This document shows positions 46,587-56,069 of a stretch of DNA of 64,000 nucleotides, in pieces. The translations under genes and the position numbers were made by a program. Positions within the stretch are counted from its first letter, which is position 1. The number at the start of each line of letters is the position of its first letter. Under the pieces are notes generated by a model. That model saw only the letters and a program-made list of their open reading frames with translations. It was not told the origin of the DNA and did not search any database. Where the stretch lies: NCBI RefSeq assembly GCF_900129815.1, contig NZ_FQWX01000008.1, forward strand, positions 22,356 through 86,355, read 5' to 3'. This stretch comes from Asaccharospora irregularis DSM 2635 (GTDB lineage Bacteria > Bacillota > Clostridia > Peptostreptococcales > Peptostreptococcaceae).

Positions 46587-46835
46587 CTATTCGAATTCAT
46601 CAAAGTTTCTATATAGGGTATACTTATCATTGTCTGCATAGTATATTTTTTCTAAATCATCGATATATAAATTATCTACATCATCTAAATCGTAATGAAA
46701 ACTTACACCTATACCACAGTTAGAACTAAGTTTTCTAGGTACAGGACACGATTCATTTTCAATTTTATTTTTAGTTAAATATCTTGAAAATTTAATTGCT
46801 GCAGAATGTGTAAAAAACGTAGCGAAATATTTCAT
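46587..46835 (-). CDS. DUF3343 / putative Se/S carrier-like protein
   Basis: An 82-residue protein beginning MKYFATFFTHSAAIKFSRYL, with the signature CPVPRKLSSNCGIGV, matching the DUF3343 (putative Se/S carrier) family. The two cysteines may carry persulfide or perselenide. It lies five bases after the TusA-like gene and is the last of three genes led by yedE. Such clusters occur in organisms with selenoproteins or selenium-dependent enzymes, and this window encodes GrdA and GrdB. Confidence 0.88.
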   Translation of the reverse strand: MKYFATFFTHSAAIKFSRYLTKNKIENESCPVPRKLSSNCGIGVSFHYDLDDVDNLYIDDLEKIYYADNDKYTLYRNFDEFE

Positions 46836-46840
46836 AGAAC

Positions 46841-47056
46841 CTATTTACTTGCTGTTAAAGTAAATTCATCTTCAGATTCTGATATAGAAACTTTGTAACC
46901 AGCGTGTGTCATAAATTTTTTAACATTCATACAGGCAGTATTGTTATCAACTAAAACTTCTATACCTTCAGGATTTAATTTTAATCCCTTTTTTGTCATT
47001 AGTACTGGTTGAGGACAAGATAGACCTCTAGCATCTAATTTAACCAACTTTAACAT
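46841..47056 (-). CDS. TusA/SirA-like sulfurtransferase of the selenium cluster
   Basis: A 71-residue TusA-fold protein. The motif RGLSCPQPVLMTKKGL holds the conserved CPxP cysteine that can carry sulfur or selenium. It overlaps the end of yedE by 17 bases. The start is ATG 47056, although that codon is tight to an AAAGGAG site; a TTG nine bases downstream is an alternative. It likely passes S or Se between the YedE importer, the desulfurase and selenophosphate synthesis, by analogy with known clusters. Confidence 0.9.
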   Translation of the reverse strand: MLKLVKLDARGLSCPQPVLMTKKGLKLNPEGIEVLVDNNTACMNVKKFMTHAGYKVSISESEDEFTLTASK

Positions 47057-48122
47057 CTCCTTTCACCTTGCTATTAGATTTAGATTTACTACAGAAATAA
47101 GCTATTAATCCTAGTGCTAAGAAACATAGTAAAATAGCAATTTTGCCGTTAGGAGTAGGCCCTTCAGGAGAAGATGCCAGTTTAAAGTTGTGTGCAAAAG
47201 CAGCTCCAACTAACATACCTAAAATTGTTATTACAGAGTCGATATTTCCTTCACCAGCTAATATTAACTGTCTCATTGGGCATCCACCTAAAAGTACAGA
47301 ACCCCATCCAGCAACAACCATTCCTAAGAAATTCCATAGGCCATCAGTATGTGCTATTGGCTGTTCTGCAAAGCCTACATTAACAAATCCAAATAATAAA
47401 TTACCTATAAAAGCGGCTACTAATATAGCCAAAAATCCTGAAATTAAGTAAGAATCTTTAAATAGCACTAAATCTCTTATACCACCAACCATGCATAATC
47501 TAGTTCTTTGACATATAACACCAGATATAAGTCCTATAGCTAATGCTATATATGCTGGTGCATGCATAGAACCAGGTCCTTCTTTAGAGAATATCAAAAC
47601 GCCAGAAGACGTTACTAATAAAATAAATAAAGCGATGTTTATAACAGGGAAAACGAAACCTTCAAACTTGGTTTGCTTATAGTTTCTTTTAAGAGAAAAT
47701 CCTTTGTTTAAGAATAGAATACCTATAAAAATACCGCAAGCGAATCCTGCTATACCAAATAGTGCGTTAAGATCTCCTCCTGCTAATCTTAATACCATTC
47801 TTGTTGGACACCCTAAAAACATAAGTGCACCAATCATTATCATAAACCCTAAACAAAATCTTATAAACGGAGAAGAACCTCCACTAGATGAGAACTCTTT
47901 CTTGAAAAATGAAATAATAAATGCTCCTAAAACCATACCTATAATTTCAGGTCTAACATATTGTACCACTTCTGCCTTATGAAGACCTAATGATCCTGCG
48001 GTGTCTCTTATAAAACAAGCTATACATATTCCCATATTTTTAGGATTTCCTAAAAACACAGATACGACAGCGAGTAGTCCAATAATGGCACCACCAATTA
48101 TAATCCCTCTTTTTTCTTTCAT
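47040..48122 (-). CDS. yedE: YedE family selenium/sulfur-related membrane protein
   Basis: A 360-residue polytopic protein made of two YeeE/YedE repeats. Conserved cysteine motifs are CIACFIRDTAGSLGLH, GCPTRMVLRLAGGD, CQRTRLCMVGGIRD and GGCPMRQLILAGEG. The family transports thiosulfate-like or selenium compounds; the version next to TusA-like and Se-carrier genes is tied to selenium metabolism. The start ATG follows AAGGAGGCAATTTT. A long hairpin lies in its leader. It is divergent from the desulfurase gene. Confidence 0.9.
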   Translation of the reverse strand: MKEKRGIIIGGAIIGLLAVVSVFLGNPKNMGICIACFIRDTAGSLGLHKAEVVQYVRPEIIGMVLGAFIISFFKKEFSSSGGSSPFIRFCLGFMIMIGALMFLGCPTRMVLRLAGGDLNALFGIAGFACGIFIGILFLNKGFSLKRNYKQTKFEGFVFPVINIALFILLVTSSGVLIFSKEGPGSMHAPAYIALAIGLISGVICQRTRLCMVGGIRDLVLFKDSYLISGFLAILVAAFIGNLLFGFVNVGFAEQPIAHTDGLWNFLGMVVAGWGSVLLGGCPMRQLILAGEGNIDSVITILGMLVGAAFAHNFKLASSPEGPTPNGKIAILLCFLALGLIAYFCSKSKSNSKVKGDVKVG

Positions 48123-48146
48123 AAAATTGCCTCCTTGTATAAAATT

Positions 48147-48187
48147 TGCTAATATGTAATTGAGAGTGGTTCAAATACATATTAGCA
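48147..48187 (-). promoter_or_regulatory. Leader hairpin of yedE
   Basis: TGCTAATATGTA pairs with TACATATTAGCA over 12 bp, with a mismatch and an inner TTGA/TCAA helix closing the loop ACCACTC on the minus strand. It lies about 10 bases before the yedE ribosome site, so it may be a regulatory RNA element or an operator. Confidence 0.5.
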
Positions 48188-48207
48188 TAAATTTAAGTTT
48201 TAACTAT

Positions 48208-48226
48208 TATATTGTGTGTCAATATA
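48208..48226. promoter_or_regulatory. Operator-like palindrome between yedE and the desulfurase gene
   Basis: TATATTG-TGTGT-CAATATA has 7-bp arms and lies in the divergent promoter region, so it could control both directions. Confidence 0.4.
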
Positions 48227-48317
48227 GAAAAATCGAATAATAGAAGTATATTTTATAGAAAAAATCGATTACTAAATTGGCATATACAAATAATAAGTTA
48301 ACTTCAGGGGGTAAAAT

Positions 48318-49472
48318 ATGAAAAGGGTATATTGTGACAATGGCGCAACTTCTTATCCAAAGGCTCCTTTTGTGGGAGAAACAGTACTCGATTACATAAA
48401 TAATATAGGGTGCAATGTTAACCGAGGTGTATACTCTACATCATTTAAGGCAGAGAACACAGTATATGAAACTAGGGAATTAATATGTGATTTATTTAAC
48501 TTTAAAACTGCAGAAAATGTAGTATTTACTCAAAATATAACCACGAGTTTAAATGTAGTTTTGAAAGGTCTTTTGAGAGAAGGAGATAATGTTGTAGTAT
48601 CTTCTATGGAACACAATGCCGTAATGAGGCCACTAACTTCTATGAAACAAAGGGGAGTTACAATAACTAAAGTAAACGGCAATATTTTAGGAGAAATATC
48701 TATAGAGGATATAGAAAATGCTATAAGTGAAAATACAAAAGCTATAGTAATGACACATGCTTCTAATGTATGTGGAACAGTTTTGCCTATAAGAAAAATA
48801 GGAGAACTATGTAAAAAATACAACAAAATATTTATAGTTGATAGTGCACAGACAGCTGGAGTTTTAGATATAGATATAAAAAAAGACAACATAGATATAT
48901 TATGCTTTACAGGTCATAAAGGTCTTTTGGGACCACAAGGAATAGGCGGATTTTTAATAAAGGAAGAGTTGGTTGAAAGAGTAAGTCCTCTTATAGAGGG
49001 AGGAACGGGGAGTTTATCAGAGTTAGAAGTTCAACCAACGTATATGCCAGATAAGTTCGAAAGTGGGACTCCTAATGTACCTGGGATTTTTGGGCTTAAC
49101 GCATCACTAAATTACTTATTAAAAACAGGCTTAGAAAGTATTTACAATAAGGAAATAGATCTAACCAGTAGGTTTATAGAAAAGATAATGAATATAGATG
49201 AAAAACTACTTATTGGTAAAAAAGATATTGTTGATAGAACCGCAGTTGTGTCATTGGATTTTAAGGACTTAGATAATGGTATAGTTTGCCACAATCTAGA
49301 CAAAAATTATGGGATATCAACTAGAAGTGGTCTACATTGTGCCCCTTCAGCTCACAAGACTTTAAATACTTTTCCGAGAGGTACGGTTAGATTTAGTTTT
49401 GGACACTTTAATAGTTACGAAGATATAGATTATGTAATAGATTCAATAAATAAAATCTATAAAACAAAATAA
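48318..49472 (+). CDS. Class V aminotransferase, cysteine desulfurase-like
   Basis: A 384-residue PLP enzyme. The PLP lysine is in FTGHKGLLGPQGIGG, the PLP-contact HASNVCGT and DSAQTAGV segments are present, and a candidate catalytic cysteine is in RSGLHCAPSAHKTL. It matches the class V branch often placed beside selD and other selenium genes (EF2568-type). It would release sulfur or selenium from cysteine or selenocysteine. The start ATG follows CAGGGGGTAAAAT. It is divergent from the yedE cluster. Confidence 0.9.
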   Translation: MKRVYCDNGATSYPKAPFVGETVLDYINNIGCNVNRGVYSTSFKAENTVYETRELICDLFNFKTAENVVFTQNITTSLNVVLKGLLREGDNVVVSSMEHNAVMRPLTSMKQRGVTITKVNGNILGEISIEDIENAISENTKAIVMTHASNVCGTVLPIRKIGELCKKYNKIFIVDSAQTAGVLDIDIKKDNIDILCFTGHKGLLGPQGIGGFLIKEELVERVSPLIEGGTGSLSELEVQPTYMPDKFESGTPNVPGIFGLNASLNYLLKTGLESIYNKEIDLTSRFIEKIMNIDEKLLIGKKDIVDRTAVVSLDFKDLDNGIVCHNLDKNYGISTRSGLHCAPSAHKTLNTFPRGTVRFSFGHFNSYEDIDYVIDSINKIYKTK

Positions 49473-49563
49473 AAAAATTTTCTATCTAAAACTTTTAAAG
49501 GATAATTTTTTTGAAATGCATATACGAAAATTATATTTATCAACAGTCTGAAAATGAATATAA

Positions 49564-49583
49564 TTTCCTATGCATTATAAAAA
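49564..49583 (-). repeat. Terminator-adjacent 20-mer, copy C (minus strand)
   Basis: On the minus strand this reads TTTTTATAATGCATAGGAAA, identical to copies A and B. It follows the terminator of the minus-strand flippase gene. Confidence 0.85.
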
Positions 49584-49609
49584 TAAGAAAGAGGGAATTT
49601 CCCTCTTTC
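49584..49609 (-). terminator. Terminator of the flippase gene
   Basis: GAAAGAGGGAA pairs with TTCCCTCTTTC; on the minus strand it is followed by TTATTTTT, then the conserved 20-mer. Confidence 0.75.
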
Positions 49610-49657
49610 ATTCCTTTGGTATTTTGAAGCGGTAATTTAAAACTAGAAATATTTTTA

Positions 49658-51226
49658 TTAGAACTGTTTGTAAATACGAATGTTATTCCAATCTATTTGT
49701 TTTATATCCTGCTTAAATCCATCTATGAACCAAGATATATCTCTTTTAGTAACACATTTAAATAGTAGTAGAAAAATAAAGTATAGTAAAGCAACAGTAA
49801 TTATTTGCGATATAATAAATTGTGATATTCCTATGACTCTAAAAAGTATTTTTACTGTAAAACATGATATTATGATACTTAAAATAGGGTTTATAACCCA
49901 GTCTAGTATATCAAATTGTAGTTTAGTTACCTTTAGAAGTCTGTTTATACTTAAAGATGAGTTTAATATTGTGCTTATAAAAAGTACTAAAAAGAAACCT
50001 TCAATACCATATCTAGGTATTAGAAAACAAATCATAAATATTTTTACGGATATATCTATCAAATTGTACTTTAAAGTTTTCATCTGTTGATTAAGTGCAT
50101 TTAAACTTCCGTCTACTATTCTATCCAAATACATTAGAGGTATTAAAGGAGAGAGTATTCTAACAATTGCACTTAATCTATGATTATTATATATAGAAAT
50201 ACTAAGTTCAGTTGAAAATACAATAAATAGCCCTGTGGCAAACATAGCAAGTATCAAGGTAAACTTAATTACTCTAGATAGAATATAGTTTAGATATTTA
50301 TTTTTATTTAAAGTATTTGCCTCTGCTATTTCAGGGATTATAAGTGTAGAAAACGAGGCAAGGAATATAGATGGAAACACTAATAGTGGCAATACCATAC
50401 CTTTGACCATACCAAATATAGCCAATGATGAAGAGTTAGATGAACCGAATTGTCTTAGCTTACTAGGTATAAGTATGTCTTCCACAGTTTTTAGGGACGT
50501 TTGTATGTATGCACTACATGCTATGGGCAATGAAATATTTAAAATATGTAAAAGTGTAAATGCCTTTTCTTTGCAGTATTTAACCTTATATATCCTATTT
50601 CTATCAAATATATATAGGATATATAGGTAAAAGGTTGATATTAATATGCTAATTGACATGGAAAGGCAGATTAACGAGCAAGTGTATTCTAAATCTTTTG
50701 ATGAAAAAGTATTTATAGAAAATAATATTATACCAATCATTATACAGCTTTCAAGTATATCTGCACCTACGCTCTTAGTGACCTTTCTTGCACCATAAAA
50801 ATAACCGTTTAGGCATGCACATATACCTGTAAATGGTAGACTACAAGATAGAATTTTAAGTGGAACAATTGCTCTAACATCTTTTAAGAAAAGTATACTA
50901 ATAAACTCTGCATTGTTGTAAAGTAACACAGCAGCTGTAATACTAAATATAAGACTGTAGACAAATCCTTTTTTAACAATATTATCTACAGGATTACCTT
51001 TAGCTAGTTCTTCAGCAACAAGGCGGGTAAGAGTTACTCTTATACCTGATATTGCAAATGTAGATGTCATAATATTAATACTCATTATAAGTTGGAATAG
51101 GCCCATACCCTCAGCACCTATCTTGTTGGATAGGTAAACTCTAAAGATCATTCCAACAAAGCCTAGCATCATAGTACTCAAGGTTAAGATAACAGCGTTT
51201 AAAATTATTTTCTTTCTTTTAATCAT
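49658..51226 (-). CDS. SpoVB-like polysaccharide/lipid II flippase-family protein
   Basis: A 522-residue protein with about 14 transmembrane helices of the MOP/MATE-like polysaccharide biosynthesis family. The N-terminus AVILTLSTMMLGFVGMIFRVYLSNKIGAEGMGLFQLIMSI and the segment SGIRVTLTRLVAEE are typical of clostridial SpoVB/MurJ-like flippases. It probably moves lipid-linked sugar precursors across the membrane, possibly during spore cortex formation. The start ATG follows TAGGGGAATTTATT. It is a single gene with its own terminator. Confidence 0.88.
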   Translation of the reverse strand: MIKRKKIILNAVILTLSTMMLGFVGMIFRVYLSNKIGAEGMGLFQLIMSINIMTSTFAISGIRVTLTRLVAEELAKGNPVDNIVKKGFVYSLIFSITAAVLLYNNAEFISILFLKDVRAIVPLKILSCSLPFTGICACLNGYFYGARKVTKSVGADILESCIMIGIILFSINTFSSKDLEYTCSLICLSMSISILISTFYLYILYIFDRNRIYKVKYCKEKAFTLLHILNISLPIACSAYIQTSLKTVEDILIPSKLRQFGSSNSSSLAIFGMVKGMVLPLLVFPSIFLASFSTLIIPEIAEANTLNKNKYLNYILSRVIKFTLILAMFATGLFIVFSTELSISIYNNHRLSAIVRILSPLIPLMYLDRIVDGSLNALNQQMKTLKYNLIDISVKIFMICFLIPRYGIEGFFLVLFISTILNSSLSINRLLKVTKLQFDILDWVINPILSIIISCFTVKILFRVIGISQFIISQIITVALLYFIFLLLFKCVTKRDISWFIDGFKQDIKQIDWNNIRIYKQF

Positions 51227-51463
51227 AATAAATTCCCCTATTAGTTTATTGAATTAATCTTTATTGTGGATATCAGTATAGTCATATATATGATATAAAA
51301 AATATAAATATTATCTAAAATGTATTTGTAAATTATCATAAAAGGAATGAAATGATATATAATAAAATAAAGATGGAAAAAATTAGTCATTAAAAGAATG
51401 TTTAAGTAAAAAAATATGAAAATTTGTGGAATATTAAGTGAATATATAAAAATAATTTTGTGA

Positions 51464-51769
51464 ATGGTTGGGAATTTTATGGATGAATGTTTAGTGAAAA
51501 TGGACGGAGACTGCAAAGATGTACTAATTGGACTTATCAATATAGAATTAAATGATAATTTAACGGTGATCAAAGCTAATAGTATTTATTACAATTTAGT
51601 TGGCTATACACAGGATGAATTTAAGGATGATTTTAATAGTTCTTTGCTTAAGATTACTTATTATAAAGATAAAGATAAACTTGTTCACAAGTTATTATAC
51701 AATTCTAAAGAAGAATCTTATATAAATATAGAGTTTAGAGTAGTAAAGAAGAATGGGGACTTAGCTTAG
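51464..51769 (+). pseudogene. N-terminal PAS fragment of the GGDEF/EAL protein, ended by TAG
   Basis: A 101-residue PAS-like segment (LNDNLTVIKANSIYYNLVGYTQDEFKDDF, EFRVVKKNGDLA) stops at TAG 51767-51769. The same frame then continues without a break into the long GGDEF/EAL ORF (LSINGYRNHDNQMVDLL). The position fits the Trp of a typical PAS ending (GDLAWLS), so one base change from TGG to TAG explains it. Confidence 0.85.
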
Positions 51770-51805
51770 CTGTCTATAAATGGATATAGAAACCACGATA
51801 ATCAA

Positions 51806-54565
51806 ATGGTGGATTTATTGAATGCTTATATAGCAGATATAACCTATATAAAAAATGAAAATGAAAGGCTTAGAGCAATAGTTGATACGATGTCCTGTAG
51901 TGTTTCAATAGACTCGTTGACAGGTCTTTACAACAAGGATTTTACTAAGAAAAATATAGAAGAGTACTTATTAGGTGAAGGGCGAAATAAAAGACATTGT
52001 TTTATGATTACAGACATCGACGATTTTAAAGATATAAATGACAATTTAGGTCATATGGTAGGGGACTTTGTATTAGCTGAAACGGGATGTAAGGTAAAGA
52101 GCTTAATTCGACGTGATGATATTATAGGGAGAGTAGGCGGAGATGGCTTTGTTGTATTTATAAAAGACATAAAAAATAAGGATATAATATATGACAAGGC
52201 AAACGAGATTTGTAAGGCATTTAGGGAAACATGTATCAATGGTGATGATAATTATAAAATTTCCTGTAGTATAGGAATTTCAATATATCCTTCAGATGGG
52301 ACTACATATGATGAACTTTTTAAAAAAGCTGATTTGGCCTTAAATAATGTAAAGTACAATGGTAAAGATTGTTTTCAAATACACAATAATTATATGGAGA
52401 GGCTTGAACAGGTTGCTAACTCAGTGGAAAATCCAAATGTTGATAAGAGGATTGTAAGTATAGTTGTCAATAATTTTTTAAAAAGTGAAAGTATAAAAGA
52501 CGGAATCAATAAGGCATTAGAAATAATAGGTAACTATTATGGGGTAAGTCGTACTTATATATTTGAAAATAGTGATGATGGTAAGTACTGTAGAAATACA
52601 TATGAATGGTGTGCGGATGGAATCAATCCACAAATTGATAATCTGCAAAAAATAGATGTAGTTTCAACATATACTTATGATGACTATTTTGATGAAGATG
52701 GAATACTACATTTTAGGGATATAGAAATACTTAAAAATTACTCACCTGAGTTGTATGAAATATTAAATAAACAGGGGATAAAAGCAATACTTCAGTGCAA
52801 GATAAATGAGGAATTTAAAGGATTTATAGGATTTGATGATTGCGAGAGAAAAAGATTTTGGGAGATTTCTGATATTAGATCCCTTATGATGCTCTCAAAA
52901 ATAATAACAGGATACATAGTCAAGTTGAGAAAGAGTGAAAAACTTAAAAAAGAAAATTTATTGACAAGGGCGATAGTAGATAGTCAAGGTTTGTGGGCGT
53001 ATGTAGTTAATCCTAAGACATATAAATTACAGTATATAAGCCCTAGAATAAAGCAGTCTCTACCAGGGGTAGAGGTGGGTATGACATGTTATGAATATAT
53101 AGGTGGAAATTCAATCTTATGTAAAATATGTCCTATAGCAGAGTTGAGTGGGGATACGAAAATGTATACGCGCGATATATACGATATCAAAAGTTATACT
53201 TGGGTTAATGTAAGGGCTAGTAGATTTGAGTGGATAGAGGGAGAAGAATCTGTACTGATATGTTGTAGTGATATAACAAAATATGTTGAAACTGTGACAT
53301 ATACGGATATGTTGACAAGGATTTCTACTCTGAGTAGATTTCAAATAGAAGCAGAGAAGATATTGAAATTTAGGAAAAGTAATAAATATGCTTTAGTGTA
53401 CTGTGATTTTGATAGATTTAAAAATATAAATGATGAACTTGGTTATGAGGTTGGCAACAGAATATTAATCGGATTTGGAAAAATTCTAGTGGATGAAGTC
53501 GGAGATAATGAGCTGGCATGTAGAGCCTCAGAGGATAAATTTATTTTGCTTTTAAAATACGAAGAAATTGAGGAAATAAAATTAAGACTAGCTTATATAG
53601 CAGAAAAAGTTGAGGATATGCGCAAAGATAAGTTTATAAGCTGTAAATTAGCAATTACAAGTGGCGTGTATGTTATTCAACCAGAGGATAAGGATTTATC
53701 TATAATTATGGATAGAGCGAATATAGCACGCAAAACTAGAAAAGGTGTTCACGAAAATACCTGTGTGATATATGACAATAGAATACATCAAAAAATAAAA
53801 AAAGAAAACAAAATCGAAAACAGAATGTTTTATGCAGTAAATAATAAAGAATTTTTAGTATATCTACAGCCTAAAGTCGATATAAAAACTAGAAAATTTG
53901 TAGGAGCAGAGGCTCTGGTGAGATGGAAACTATCTGATGGAACTATAATGCCACCTGTAGATTTTATTCCGGTACTTGAAAGAAATGGATTTATTGTAAA
54001 CCTGGACTTTTATGTATATGAGGAAGTATTTTCTACTATTAGAAGATGGATAGATGAAAAAAAACAAGTTATACCTATATCAGTAAATGTATCACGTGTA
54101 CATTTGAAGGATAGTAGGTTTACAGAAAGATTGTTTGGCTTGGTTAATAAGTATAAAATACCAACAAATCTAATTGAACTTGAACTTACAGAAAGTGTAT
54201 TTTTAGAGGATACAGATAATCTAATGAGAGTTATGAATGAACTTAAATCCAAGGGGTTTATACTTTCAATTGATGATTTTGGTTCAGGATATTCGTCTCT
54301 AAATCTTCTAAAGGATTTACCGGTTGATACTCTTAAACTCGATAAAGAGTTTTTCAAGAACGGGGATATTGATATTAATGTAAAAATAATAGTATCCTAT
54401 GTTATAAAGATGGCTAAGTCATTAGGGTTAGTTGTATTATTTGAGGGAATAGAAACAGAGAGCCAAGCTAAATTTTTAATTGACAATGATTGTGATTTAG
54501 CACAAGGTTATTTATTTGCAAAACCTATGCCTATAGATGATTTTGAAAAAAGGGTGTTTAAATAA
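51806..54565 (+). CDS. Multi-domain GGDEF/GGDEF-like/EAL c-di-GMP protein (separated from its PAS domain)
   Basis: The open part encodes 919 residues. A first GGDEF domain (DSLTGLYNKDF...) has the signature GGDGF in place of GGDEF. A GAF-like region (about residues 215-390) and a PAS-like region follow. A second GGDEF-like domain has the degenerate signature ASEDKF. A C-terminal EAL domain has AEALVRW, DDFGSGYSSL, LKLDKEFF and EGIETESQ intact. Phosphodiesterase activity is therefore likely; cyclase activity is doubtful. The chosen ATG 51806 has no good ribosome site, and the natural start lies in the upstream PAS part beyond the TAG at 51767. Confidence 0.85.
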   Translation: MVDLLNAYIADITYIKNENERLRAIVDTMSCSVSIDSLTGLYNKDFTKKNIEEYLLGEGRNKRHCFMITDIDDFKDINDNLGHMVGDFVLAETGCKVKSLIRRDDIIGRVGGDGFVVFIKDIKNKDIIYDKANEICKAFRETCINGDDNYKISCSIGISIYPSDGTTYDELFKKADLALNNVKYNGKDCFQIHNNYMERLEQVANSVENPNVDKRIVSIVVNNFLKSESIKDGINKALEIIGNYYGVSRTYIFENSDDGKYCRNTYEWCADGINPQIDNLQKIDVVSTYTYDDYFDEDGILHFRDIEILKNYSPELYEILNKQGIKAILQCKINEEFKGFIGFDDCERKRFWEISDIRSLMMLSKIITGYIVKLRKSEKLKKENLLTRAIVDSQGLWAYVVNPKTYKLQYISPRIKQSLPGVEVGMTCYEYIGGNSILCKICPIAELSGDTKMYTRDIYDIKSYTWVNVRASRFEWIEGEESVLICCSDITKYVETVTYTDMLTRISTLSRFQIEAEKILKFRKSNKYALVYCDFDRFKNINDELGYEVGNRILIGFGKILVDEVGDNELACRASEDKFILLLKYEEIEEIKLRLAYIAEKVEDMRKDKFISCKLAITSGVYVIQPEDKDLSIIMDRANIARKTRKGVHENTCVIYDNRIHQKIKKENKIENRMFYAVNNKEFLVYLQPKVDIKTRKFVGAEALVRWKLSDGTIMPPVDFIPVLERNGFIVNLDFYVYEEVFSTIRRWIDEKKQVIPISVNVSRVHLKDSRFTERLFGLVNKYKIPTNLIELELTESVFLEDTDNLMRVMNELKSKGFILSIDDFGSGYSSLNLLKDLPVDTLKLDKEFFKNGDIDINVKIIVSYVIKMAKSLGLVVLFEGIETESQAKFLIDNDCDLAQGYLFAKPMPIDDFEKRVFK

Positions 54566-54589
54566 AAAATATTAGATTAATTTTTATAT

Positions 54590-54651
54590 AAAAAGCTTAT
54601 TATACTAAGGTTATTAGTGTTTAGATAACTTTAGTTAATAAGCTTTTTTAT
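54590..54651 (+). terminator. Terminator after the EAL gene
   Basis: AAAAAGCTTATTA, ACTAA and GTTAT pair with ATAAC, TTAGT and AATAAGCTTTTTT in one long stem. Confidence 0.88.
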
Positions 54652-54656
54652 TGCAA

Positions 54657-55028
54657 CTATATATCACATGTTAGGTGGATAATTAAACTAAATGTTAGCA
54701 AGTAGAAGGAAAAATTAAAAAGGTGCACATATTTTATATTACTAGGCTTTAAGTATGTATTTTTTAGTGCAAATAGAATTAAAAGCATAATAATATATAC
54801 TTGGTTTAGATGAGGAACTTTTGCGTAGAGATGAGAAAGATGCACTAAAGAAAATATAAAAGAAGCGATTAGAAAAAGCGAATTACATTTAGTTAGCAAA
54901 GGAAGAGTTTTATTTATATATTTTCTTATGATGAAGTTATTAGAAAAAACGTACAAGTCTCTCATTATATAAAGTAAGGCGTACAATAGTAGAAAAATAA
55001 ATGATATTATCCCAGATAAATTATTCAA
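54657..55028 (-). CDS. Small membrane protein of unknown function
   Basis: A 123-residue protein with four predicted membrane helices connected by short Lys/Asn-rich loops. The start is TTG 55028, eight bases after AAAGGGGG on the minus strand. It is convergent with the EAL gene; its stop lies just past that gene's terminator. No family is recognised. Length and helix layout alone do not suggest a function. Confidence 0.6.
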   Translation of the reverse strand: MNNLSGIISFIFLLLYALLYIMRDLYVFSNNFIIRKYINKTLPLLTKCNSLFLIASFIFSLVHLSHLYAKVPHLNQVYIIMLLILFALKNTYLKPSNIKYVHLFNFSFYLLTFSLIIHLTCDI

Positions 55029-55190
55029 AAATAAAACCCCCTTTAATAAATACTCGGATAGATCTTTCTATTAATATATAGTATTTAAAATAGACCGAAT
55101 TGGTGATTAAATTAGATGTTAATAATATGTAATAAATTTATATTAATTGGTTAATACTAGTAAATAGATTGAAAAGGAGCTGATAAAAAT

Positions 55191-55943
55191 ATGAAAAAAA
55201 GTATAAATTTACTTATAGGTACAGTATTAACTCTTATTTTTTCAGTAAGTATATACATAGTAGATTCATATTCTTTGGAAAAAGATAATTTAGAACTACT
55301 AATTTTAAATAATAAATACCGAAAAGAATTAAAAAGAGAGATAGAGAATATAAATAATATAAGCAAGTGTAATAGCGATGATCAGGAGTGTATAAAGTTG
55401 AGTTCATCAGAGAAAAACTTAAATTACGACACATATAAGGAACTTTTACTAAGAAATTTAGAAGAATCTGCAATAGAAGAGGCTAAACTTGAAAAAATTA
55501 TTCAACAGGAAAAGCAAATTGAAATTAAAGAAAACAACTTAGAATTTATAAAGGGCCAATGGCCTGTTAAAGAGTATGAAGAGGTAAGTTCGCCTTATGG
55601 ATATAGGGTACATCCAATAACAAGTAGTTTGAAATTTCACAGAGGAGTAGATATACCAGCCCCTGAGAATACAGATATATTGTCGTCTGATGATGGTATA
55701 GTTATATTTTCAGGAGTTCAAAATGGATACGGGAATGTTGTAAAAATAAAACACTTTGATGGCAAGGTAACAATTTATGCTCATAATTTTATAAATATAG
55801 TAGAAGAAGGAGACGTAGTAAGAAAAGGTGAATTGATAGCAAAAGTTGGGTCTACGGGGGATTCTACAGGAAATCATGTTCACTTTGAAATGATAGTTAA
55901 TGACAAAAATATAGATCCTATTACAGGTATAGAGGATATTTAA
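55191..55943 (+). CDS. M23 family metallopeptidase, membrane-anchored
   Basis: A 250-residue protein with an N-terminal anchor (about residues 4-24), a coiled region (about 28-115) and a C-terminal LytM/M23 domain. Zinc ligands are visible in HRGVDIPAP (H...D) and HVHFE (HxH), with IYAHN between. It cleaves cross-links in peptidoglycan. Resemblance to SpoIIQ-type proteins is possible, but the sporulation role is only a guess. The start ATG follows AAAGGAGCTGATAAAA. Confidence 0.92.
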   Translation: MKKSINLLIGTVLTLIFSVSIYIVDSYSLEKDNLELLILNNKYRKELKREIENINNISKCNSDDQECIKLSSSEKNLNYDTYKELLLRNLEESAIEEAKLEKIIQQEKQIEIKENNLEFIKGQWPVKEYEEVSSPYGYRVHPITSSLKFHRGVDIPAPENTDILSSDDGIVIFSGVQNGYGNVVKIKHFDGKVTIYAHNFINIVEEGDVVRKGELIAKVGSTGDSTGNHVHFEMIVNDKNIDPITGIEDI

Positions 55944-56069
55944 TTAATTGTTCATATAAAAATAAATAAATATTAGAAGGAATATGTAATATAATGTAGA
56001 ATCTATAAATAACTGAAAATTTAAAAAATATAGAAAATTCTCTGAATTCAAAAAAGGGGGCAGATTCAG

